This document shows, piece by piece, positions 1 through 5,079 of a stretch of 5,079 bases of DNA. The stretch comes from Bacteroidota bacterium. GTDB taxonomy: Bacteria; CLD3; SB21. A model generated the notes under the pieces. It was not told the origin of the DNA. It worked only from the letters and a program-made list of their open reading frames with translations, and searched no databases. Positions within the stretch are counted from its first letter, which is position 1; each line of letters opens with the position of its first letter. The stretch spans positions 1-5,079 of the forward strand of contig JAGQUY010000114.1 of assembly GCA_020438245.1 (NCBI GenBank), read 5' to 3'. A program made the translations under genes and the position numbers.

Positions 1-192
1 GGCGTCGATGCAGTAGGGGCACTGCTTGGCGATCGAAACCGCCAGTGCGATAAGGGCCTTCTCCCGTTTGGTAAGAGCGCCGTCCACACCGGTTACCTGA
101 TTATAGTACTCGAAGAACTTGTCGGCCAGTTCTTTCCTGAAAACACCGATCTTACCGAAGCGTTTTAGATCGTCTGAAGAATAGTAATCCAT
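1..192 (-). CDS. AhpD/CMD-like peroxidase-like protein, arsenosugar-cluster type (partial, N-terminal 64 residues)
   Basis: This gene is cut by the left window edge, so only the first 64 codons are visible. The protein begins MDYYSSDDLKRFGKIG, continues with ELADKFFEYYNQV and GALTKREKALIALAVSIAKQ, and reaches a CPYC pair at Cys58 and Cys61, followed by IDA. The layout is that of the carboxymuconolactone decarboxylase/AhpD fold, where the CxxC pair is the redox centre of a small helical protein, usually a little over 110 residues. The tyrosine- and phenylalanine-rich start and the GALTxREKALIALAV block resemble the subfamily named 'arsenosugar biosynthesis-associated peroxidase-like protein'. 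Its exact reaction is not established, and a thiol-dependent redox role is inferred from the CxxC. The ATG at 192 has a GGGAG ribosome-binding site at 197-201. It lies 50 nt downstream of the DUF2064 gene on the same strand, so co-transcription is likely. The family call is firm; the pathway link rests on family and neighbour. Confidence 0.88.
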   Translation of the reverse strand, partial: MDYYSSDDLKRFGKIGVFRKELADKFFEYYNQVTGVDGALTKREKALIALAVSIAKQCPYCIDA

Positions 193-242
193 AAATCTCC
201 CTGATGAAGGCGATGAGTGAAAAAATACATTTGTTGGAAAGA

Positions 243-935
243 TCAGGCGGCGATAAGGATCGGGGGTGGCTTTTGAAAGAATCTTCGAAAATCGATATAC
301 CAATGCATAATTTGAACACAGTCTAGAGTCTCCGCTTGCGGTGCTATCAATGAGCGAATCCAGTTTATCAATCGCCGGTCGAAGTCCGTCCGGTTCATTT
401 CAGTCCAAGAATCCAGGTCAACTCGTATTTTAAGAACATGAACCGAAGACGGTATGCATTTCAATTGATCGCCGACCCATGCATCCGCATTCAGCATGTA
501 CCGGTTTTTTGAATCCACCTGAAGCTTCAGAAGGTAGAATCCACCATCGGCGCTGGGGCCGTACACATCTCCCTGGTGCGCGACGACCCGGTGGAGTTCT
601 GCACCTGAAATCAGGGTATCGTTCCCGATGACAATAACCTGCCGATAGCCGCGCTCAAAAAGCTGAACAAACGCATTCTTCAGCCGTTCCCGAAGGCAGT
701 TGCCGATTTGAATCAGATTTTCGGAAAATCGATGTTTGTGGAGGATTGAGAGGGGAATAGGAACATCTGAAACCCAGAATTTGTCGCACGAAAGAAAATC
801 CGTTTCGTGCAAAACCGATTCAGTAAGGCGTGAAACCAGTCTTTTTCCCGCGATCCGGCTTCGAAGGCCGAAGCTCTTGTGCCCGGGTTCCGTCCAAGAG
901 CTACGGCTGAAAAAAATGAGCGCAGTATCTTTCAA
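243..935 (-). CDS. DUF2064/CofC-like glycosyltransferase-fold protein (TIGR04282-related), TTG start
   Basis: This is a 230-residue soluble protein of the DUF2064 group, which has a nucleotide-sugar-transferase (GT-A/CofC-like) fold. Relatives are often annotated as arsenosugar biosynthesis glycosyltransferases. Visible landmarks are an N-terminal strand ALIFFSR (5-11), LRERLKNAF (81-89), the nucleotide-site region VIVIGND (100-106), YGPSADGGFYLLKL (125-138) with the conserved acidic-Gly-Gly turn, and a late VDLDSW (172-177) matching the family's D-x-D-x-type end of the core. The usual PGKxKTRL segment near the N-terminus is missing; TEPGHKSFGLRSRIAGKRL stands in its place. This resembles the divergent DUF2064 type I recall from Bacteroidetes more than canonical TIGR04282. 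The tail from about 195 is not typical of the domain. The TTG at 935 is preferred because an in-frame TAA lies 33 nt upstream, AAGG sits at 941-944, and the next Met is only at residue 147, past the core. The substrate is unknown. The position before the CPYC gene supports an arsenosugar-cluster assignment. Confidence 0.82.
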   Translation of the reverse strand: MKDTALIFFSRSSWTEPGHKSFGLRSRIAGKRLVSRLTESVLHETDFLSCDKFWVSDVPIPLSILHKHRFSENLIQIGNCLRERLKNAFVQLFERGYRQVIVIGNDTLISGAELHRVVAHQGDVYGPSADGGFYLLKLQVDSKNRYMLNADAWVGDQLKCIPSSVHVLKIRVDLDSWTEMNRTDFDRRLINWIRSLIAPQAETLDCVQIMHWYIDFRRFFQKPPPILIAA

Positions 936-994
936 GGGCCCCTTTTTTGGGATTGATCTAGCCTTTTAACGAACCGCGGCGGGCTTTATTCCAA

Positions 995-1741
995 TTAAAA
1001 CCTGCAAGCAACTCCCAATCCTGCAAAAAAATCCGGAGAATCGCCGTTCAGTCCAACGCCCCCATTGAAATCGATCTGCAAAGAAGGATTTGGCAGATAA
1101 GCCCAGCCATGACCGATGTACTGGCGCGAGCCGCCAGACTCAGGATAAAGTGCATAGGTTTCAAAATAAGTTGACAATCTCGTACCGAGGACATATCCCA
1201 AAGAGACTACGCCGCTGAAATCATTGGACCGGCTTCCATCGTACGCGCTCAAATAGAACAGGTTCACATTTGCAGACCATTTCTCATTTAATGGCCATCC
1301 TGCGGATATCGACGTACCTGGTTGTGCCTGGTCGGATCCGAAATTGTTCCCGCCTGTCGGAACCGTCGATTCTACGATCAACGTCACGCGGGGATTTGTC
1401 AGTTCAAAGTGATCCGATCCCTTGAGGAGTAATAATTTGCTCCCCAAACTCAAGTCCTGAAATTCCGAAACGCTGGACCCACTCCCGCTTTGAGAGGCAA
1501 ATGAACTGCCCCCCACCCGGAATTCAATCCACGACTTATACGGTATTCGAAGTGTCACCAGACCAAACACATTTGTCTTGGTCTTCTCCACTTTCGAATA
1601 CTCGTAACCGGCCTCCAATTGAAGACCGGTGACAATAGACGTCCCGTTCCCGAAACCAGGACGATCAGGGGAAACGCCGTCTTGGGCGAAAAGAGGCCCC
1701 AAAGCCATCAACGACGAAAAAACGAACAAATACGCCTTCAC
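995..1741 (-). CDS. outer-membrane transporter, Phenol_MetA_deg-type beta-barrel, GTG start
   Basis: This is a 248-residue secreted protein. With the GTG start the first residues are (M)KAYLFVFSSLMALGPLFA, a short basic start followed by a hydrophobic stretch, with a plausible signal-peptidase I site after Ala19. The mature part opens with SPDRPGF (24-30) and LQLEAGYEY (40-48), the opening signature of the 'putative MetA-pathway of phenol degradation' family (Pfam PF13557). That family is annotated as transporters or porins of the outer membrane. The rest is alternating hydrophobic/polar strands rich in Gly, Ser, Tyr and Trp, including VTLRIPYKSWIEFRVG, VTLIVESTVPTGG and FNGGVGLN, ending in Phe248, the usual beta-barrel assembly signal. 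Substrate specificity cannot be read, and the phenol name does not imply phenol use. The start codon lies one base after the glucosidase stop, and the ribosome-binding site lies inside the last glucosidase codons, so translation is probably coupled. An odd detail is a cysteine at position 246 in the last strand. Confidence 0.85.
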   Translation of the reverse strand: MKAYLFVFSSLMALGPLFAQDGVSPDRPGFGNGTSIVTGLQLEAGYEYSKVEKTKTNVFGLVTLRIPYKSWIEFRVGGSSFASQSGSGSSVSEFQDLSLGSKLLLLKGSDHFELTNPRVTLIVESTVPTGGNNFGSDQAQPGTSISAGWPLNEKWSANVNLFYLSAYDGSRSNDFSGVVSLGYVLGTRLSTYFETYALYPESGGSRQYIGHGWAYLPNPSLQIDFNGGVGLNGDSPDFFAGLGVACRF

Positions 1742-1742
1742 G

Positions 1743-4526
1743 CTACCTTCTCCATTCCTGAATAAGAGTTGCCACCAGTCCGGTCCACCCGGTCTGGTGG
1801 GAGGCGCCGAGGCCCTTGCCCGTATCGCCGTGAAAATATTCAAAAAATTGCAAATGATCCTTCCAGTGCGGATCGTCTTGAAATTTTTTGATGTTCCCGT
1901 AGACCGGACGTCGTCCGTTTTTGTCCGGTATAAAAATTTTGATCATCCGATTTGCCAGATCCTCGGCAAGTGCAGCCGGCGTGATGAATCGCCCATCGTG
2001 TTCGATACCGAAGTCGTCGCCAAATGCCTCTCCGAATTTGACCAGCGAGTTAATCATGAGGTACGAGGTAGGAAACCAGATAGGCCCCCGCCAATTCGAA
2101 TTGCCCCCTTTGATCTTGCTGGTCGCCTCGGCCGGCTCATATTCAACCTTCTTGTCGCCAAAGAAGTACGGATGCTCTGCGTGGTATTTTGAAAGACCGC
2201 GAAGACCAAACTCGGACAGGAACTCTTCGGGATCGCAAATGTGTTCCATCAGACGTTTTAATTGATTCGCATCGACAATCGATAAAATATGACGTCGGCC
2301 GTATTCCGGATGATCGTCAACGTACACGCACCGCCGCACGATGTCCGGACGATTGCGGCAAAACCAATCAAGATTCGATACAAATTCCTTGTTTTCCTCC
2401 TGCTGAGACCCGCGGAGAATATCGATCGCATACAGCGGGATCAGTCCGACCAGCGATCGGACCCTGAATTTTTCATGACCCCCGCCGCCCGGATACGTCA
2501 ACACGTCGTAGAAGAAACCGTCCTCATCGTCCCAAAGTTCAATACCGTGCTCACCCATGTTTTTCATGGCGGCACCTACGTAGATGTAGTGCTGAACAAA
2601 TTTAGTAGCCAAGCCTTCATACACTTTGTTGTATTTGGCAAGTTCCAGACAGATTCTCATCAGGTTTAGACAGAACATCCCCATCCAGCCAGTCGCATCC
2701 GACTGTTCCAGAACTGCGCCGCCGGGCAGTTTCTCGCTCCGATCAACGACAGTGATATTGTCCAATCCGAGAAATCCGCCTTCAAAAACATTGTTGCCCG
2801 AACTGTCAACCTTGTTGATCCACCATGCAAAATTCATCAGCAACTTATGAAAGCATTTTTCCAGAAAGGCCAGGTCCGGTTTGCCGGTACGGTCACGATC
2901 CATCGTGTATATTTTCCACACGGCCCACGCATGCACAGGAGGGTTGAGATCGGAGAACTCCCACTCATAGGCCGGTATTTGTCCGTTGGGATGCTGAAAC
3001 TGCTCAAAGAGCATGATCCATAACATCTCCTTGGAATATTCAATATCCAGATCGGCAAACGCAACGGTGTGAAAAGCAAGGTCCCACGCGGCAAACCACG
3101 GATACTCCCATTTGTCGGGCATCGAAATGATGCGCATGGAGTTTAAATGACGCCAGTGGCTATTGCGAATATTCCACCTCGACTCCGGCGGGGGCGCCGA
3201 CGGATCATCCCCCACCAACCAGCGATTGACATCGTAGAGATAGATTTGTTTGGTCCACAACATGCCGGCGTACGCCTGTCGCAACACCTTGCGCTCTTCC
3301 GATGACGCTTTGGCCGGATAAATGGTCTCGTAATATTCATCTGCTTCTTTACGCCGCTGGATAACAAGTGCATCGAATCCTTCGAACGGATCTTCAAGCA
3401 CATCGGCCGTCAGTCGCAGCCGATACACTTTGGATTTGCCGGCAGGAATGGTGTCGTTGTAATGAAAGCAGGCCTTGGAGCCTTTCTTGTCCTGATTGAC
3501 GCACTTTTCCCCATTGACTATGTGGCGATGGAAAGCATCTTTGACAAACGGTCTTGGATTGGCAACACCATAGAGTTTCTCTGTGTTGGATTCGTTGTCC
3601 GTAAAATAGGCCTTTGGCTTGCCTTCGGCGTACAGATATCTCTTCCCTAATTGATACGGGAAAGGGAGATTGGCGAACATTTCCATGGTTGAGTCATCGC
3701 CAACCACCGATACAAAATCCTTCCCTCCAGGCCCGGGAACAATCGACGGTTCACCTGTTCTTGGCGTGCTCCACCCCCACCGGTTCCGAAACCAATAGTT
3801 TGGGACGTAATGAAACGGAGCGTCGACGTCACCCCTGTTGAAGACTTCCACTCTGATAAAAATGTCTTCCGGGGCATTCTTCGTGTATTCGATTTCAATA
3901 TCAAAATACCGATCCTGATCGAAAATCCCCGTATCCAGGAGTTCAAACTCCTCCCCTTGTCCGTTCCGTCGTTTGTTCTCTTCAATCAGCCACTGATAGG
4001 GATACTCACCCTGAGGATACTTGTATAAATACTTGTTGTAGGCATGGGAAGGCAGGCTGTCCAGATAAAAGTAGTATTCCTTGACATCTTCTCCGTGATT
4101 TCCCTCCAACGGCGTCAGACCGAACAACCGTTCTTTCAGGATAGGATCTTTCCCGTTCCAAAAAGCCGGGGCAAAATTCAGCACTTGATATCTGTCACAC
4201 CATCCCGCGATTCCATCTTCACCCCAACGATAGGACTTGCTGCGTGCCATGTCGTGAGAAAGAAAGACCCACGCGTTTCCATCTGCAGAGTAGTCTTCCC
4301 TCACCGTACCCCAGGATCGTTCGGCTACAAACGGGCCCCATCGTCTCCAGGGGGGAACGCCCGGTGAAAACTCCTTCATACGCTCGTGCTCGGCGGTAAC
4401 CTTTGATCCGACCGGGTCGGCTGGGGTTGGTTTCCCGTGCCCTACCTTCTCTCCCAATTTCCGAATTTCTTCTTCACCGGAAATGGTGGAATATTTCTTG
4501 GCCTTCTTTTTGGCTGAATTGGGCAT
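1743..4526 (-). CDS. GH63-like glucosidase, MGH1-type (alpha/alpha)6 glycoside hydrolase
   Basis: This is a 927-residue protein of the large bacterial glucosidase group related to GH63 (mannosyl-oligosaccharide glucosidase, YgjK, mannosylglycerate hydrolase). The group is about 900 residues long, so this copy looks full length. There is no signal peptide: the N-terminus is lysine-rich (MPNSAKKKAKK), so it should act in the cytoplasm. Residues 60-110 carry the family block RRWGPFVAERSWGTVREDYS and YRWGEDGIAGW. About 120-390 is a beta-rich N-terminal domain with LKERLFGLTPLEGNHGEDVKEYY. About 410-927 is the helical toroid. WFAAWDLAFH (477-486) supplies Asp482, the likely general acid. NSNWRGPIWFP (809-819) and GKGLGASHQTGW (903-914) line the C-terminal side of the pocket. 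The catalytic base is less certain; Glu896 in FFEYF is a candidate by comparison with eukaryotic glucosidase I. The natural substrate is unknown; hydrolysis of an alpha-glucoside or an intracellular glycan is inferred. ATG at 4526, with AAGG about 9 nt upstream. Confidence 0.9.
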   Translation of the reverse strand: MPNSAKKKAKKYSTISGEEEIRKLGEKVGHGKPTPADPVGSKVTAEHERMKEFSPGVPPWRRWGPFVAERSWGTVREDYSADGNAWVFLSHDMARSKSYRWGEDGIAGWCDRYQVLNFAPAFWNGKDPILKERLFGLTPLEGNHGEDVKEYYFYLDSLPSHAYNKYLYKYPQGEYPYQWLIEENKRRNGQGEEFELLDTGIFDQDRYFDIEIEYTKNAPEDIFIRVEVFNRGDVDAPFHYVPNYWFRNRWGWSTPRTGEPSIVPGPGGKDFVSVVGDDSTMEMFANLPFPYQLGKRYLYAEGKPKAYFTDNESNTEKLYGVANPRPFVKDAFHRHIVNGEKCVNQDKKGSKACFHYNDTIPAGKSKVYRLRLTADVLEDPFEGFDALVIQRRKEADEYYETIYPAKASSEERKVLRQAYAGMLWTKQIYLYDVNRWLVGDDPSAPPPESRWNIRNSHWRHLNSMRIISMPDKWEYPWFAAWDLAFHTVAFADLDIEYSKEMLWIMLFEQFQHPNGQIPAYEWEFSDLNPPVHAWAVWKIYTMDRDRTGKPDLAFLEKCFHKLLMNFAWWINKVDSSGNNVFEGGFLGLDNITVVDRSEKLPGGAVLEQSDATGWMGMFCLNLMRICLELAKYNKVYEGLATKFVQHYIYVGAAMKNMGEHGIELWDDEDGFFYDVLTYPGGGGHEKFRVRSLVGLIPLYAIDILRGSQQEENKEFVSNLDWFCRNRPDIVRRCVYVDDHPEYGRRHILSIVDANQLKRLMEHICDPEEFLSEFGLRGLSKYHAEHPYFFGDKKVEYEPAEATSKIKGGNSNWRGPIWFPTSYLMINSLVKFGEAFGDDFGIEHDGRFITPAALAEDLANRMIKIFIPDKNGRRPVYGNIKKFQDDPHWKDHLQFFEYFHGDTGKGLGASHQTGWTGLVATLIQEWRR
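1746..1753 (-). promoter_or_regulatory. ribosome-binding site that fixes the GTG start of the outer-membrane gene
   Basis: On the minus strand this reads GGAGAAGG, with its GGAG core 8 nt before the GTG at 1741-1739. An ATG at 1843 is also in frame and would add 34 residues, but those overlap the 3' end of the glucosidase gene by about 100 nt and would bury the signal peptide behind a proline/arginine-rich extension. An internal ATG at codon 12 would cut the signal peptide to too few residues. The GTG is therefore the best start. Confidence 0.8.
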
Positions 4527-4570
4527 AACAAGAACCTTACTAAGTGGTGTCGCGCATTGAAAGGTCGTTC

Positions 4571-4599
4571 AATCTACTTCGCAAGGGTCAAAAGATCAA
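4571..4599 (-). promoter_or_regulatory. candidate sigma70-type promoter for the glucosidase operon
   Basis: On the minus strand TTGATC (4599-4594) and TAGATT (4576-4571) are separated by exactly 17 nt, each matching four of six consensus bases. The -10 box lies about 45 nt before the glucosidase ATG, leaving room for a short leader. It is a pattern match only, in the one place where a promoter for the minus-strand genes is expected. Confidence 0.4.
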
Positions 4600-4619
4600 G
4601 GCATTCTGGGTGATTTTCA

Positions 4620-4648
4620 TTGCCAGATTTGGTTTTTTGAACTACTTT
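4620..4648 (+). promoter_or_regulatory. candidate sigma70-type promoter for the antiporter gene
   Basis: TTGCCA (4620-4625, five of six consensus bases) is followed after 17 nt by TACTTT (4643-4648, three of six). The -10 ends 43 nt before the antiporter ATG. The -10 match is weak, so this is a suggestion based on spacing and location. An 11-base inverted repeat, AATGA-T-TCATT at 4650-4660, lies just downstream, where a transcription start would be. Confidence 0.3.
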
Positions 4649-4691
4649 CAATGATTCATTTCTGGTTCATCACAATCAATGGGGTTTTCGC

Positions 4692-5079
4692 ATGCTTTCT
4701 TTTCCAACGCAGATTCGTTTCAGACTTTCGGCATTTCTTGCCGTCTCCATGAGCCTTTTTTTACCTGAGATGGGTTTTGCGGGCGGAGGTGAAAATGGCG
4801 AACATCATCTGATTGAGAGCATCGGAATTTCCATCATTGCGGCCACAGTACTCGCTTTTGCCTTTCATTATGCCAAACAACCGCTTCTCCTGGCCTACAT
4901 TGCAGCCGGCGTGGTTGTCGGTCCGATCGGCCTGCACCTTATCGTCAGCAAAGAAGACATAGAAACCATCTCGGAAATCGGTTTGATCCTGCTGCTCTTC
5001 ATGATCGGCCTTGAAATCGACATGAAAAAGCTGAAAGAGTCCGGCAAGGCTTTGATCATGACTGGCGTCTTGCAGTATG
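4692..5079 (+). CDS. KefB-type monovalent cation/proton antiporter, CPA2 family (partial, N-terminal 129 residues)
   Basis: This gene runs off the right edge, and 129 codons are visible. The family is shown by QPLLLAYIAAGVVVGPIGL (63-81), followed by ISEIGLILLLFMIGLEID (93-110) and the start of the next helix at ALIMTGVLQY. These are the first helices of CPA2 exchangers (KefB/KefC, GerN, NapA-like), inner-membrane proteins that exchange K+ or Na+ for H+. Whether regulatory domains follow the transport domain is outside the window. The first 30 residues (QIRFRLSAFLAVSMSLFLPEMGFA, then GGGENGEHH) look like a signal peptide or an extra leading helix before the usual first helix at about 42-60, which many relatives lack. 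The ATG at 4692 has GGGG at 4681-4684, 7 nt upstream; an in-frame TGA at 4638-4640 limits any extension. Later in-frame ATG codons at residues 20 and 27 are possible but would remove most of the leader. It is transcribed divergently from the glucosidase operon. Confidence 0.88.
   Translation, partial: MLSFPTQIRFRLSAFLAVSMSLFLPEMGFAGGGENGEHHLIESIGISIIAATVLAFAFHYAKQPLLLAYIAAGVVVGPIGLHLIVSKEDIETISEIGLILLLFMIGLEIDMKKLKESGKALIMTGVLQY

Noticed and set aside
935..945. AAGGG-C-CCCTT palindrome followed by T-run as a plus-strand terminator
   Set aside because: The loop would be a single base, which cannot form a hairpin, and no plus-strand gene ends there. The bases are better explained as the DUF2064 ribosome-binding site.
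736..969. 77-codon plus-strand open frame opposite the DUF2064 gene
   Set aside because: It is antisense to the N-terminal half of a convincing gene and has no recognisable content.
1742..1843. Upstream extension of the outer-membrane gene to an ATG at 1843
   Set aside because: It overlaps the conserved GH63 C-terminus by about 100 nt, adds a Pro/Arg-rich segment ahead of a clear signal peptide, and the GTG at 1741 has a better-placed ribosome-binding site.
1629..2265. Plus-strand open frames at 1629-2192 and 1921-2265
   Set aside because: They lie antisense to the porin 5' end and the glucosidase 3' end, their translations show no recognisable domain, and the opposite strand carries strongly family-like sequence throughout.
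2189..4367. Several short open frames on both strands within the glucosidase gene
   Set aside because: All are contained in a full-length, family-conserved coding sequence. Their translations are low-complexity or Arg/Pro-rich and show no family motifs, so they are shadows.

Overview
The window shows four genes in a row on the minus strand and the start of a fifth on the plus strand, with a 165-nt divergent promoter region between the two directions. The host looks Gram-negative. One gene has a signal peptide and a C-terminal Phe typical of an outer-membrane beta-barrel, and another is a CPA2-type cation/proton antiporter. Base composition looks middling by eye, and GTG and TTG starts are used alongside ATG. 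Nothing in the sequence fixes the phylum. There are no mobile elements, RNA genes, CRISPR arrays or large repeats.

Layout in transcription order on the minus strand, from right to left: (1) 4526-1743, a 927-residue cytoplasmic GH63-like (alpha/alpha)6 glucosidase; (2) 1741-995, a 248-residue outer-membrane 'transporter' of the Phenol_MetA_deg type, starting one base after the glucosidase stop; (3) 935-243, a divergent DUF2064/CofC-like nucleotidyltransferase-fold protein; (4) 192 to the left edge, the N-terminal half of an AhpD/carboxymuconolactone-decarboxylase-type peroxidase-like protein with a CPYC motif. Genes 3 and 4 are of types usually found beside arsM/arsS in arsenosugar biosynthesis clusters, so the sequence left of the window probably continues into such a cluster. 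On the plus strand, 4692 to the right edge is the N-terminus of a KefB-type antiporter.

Genes 1 and 2 are almost certainly co-transcribed. Genes 3 and 4 follow after gaps of 59 and 50 nt with no convincing terminator, so all four may share one transcript. The window does not prove a functional link between the glucosidase/porin pair and the arsenosugar-type genes. The whole strand is accounted for by these five genes and short intergenic gaps. The remaining long open frames are antisense or out-of-frame shadows, mostly under the glucosidase.
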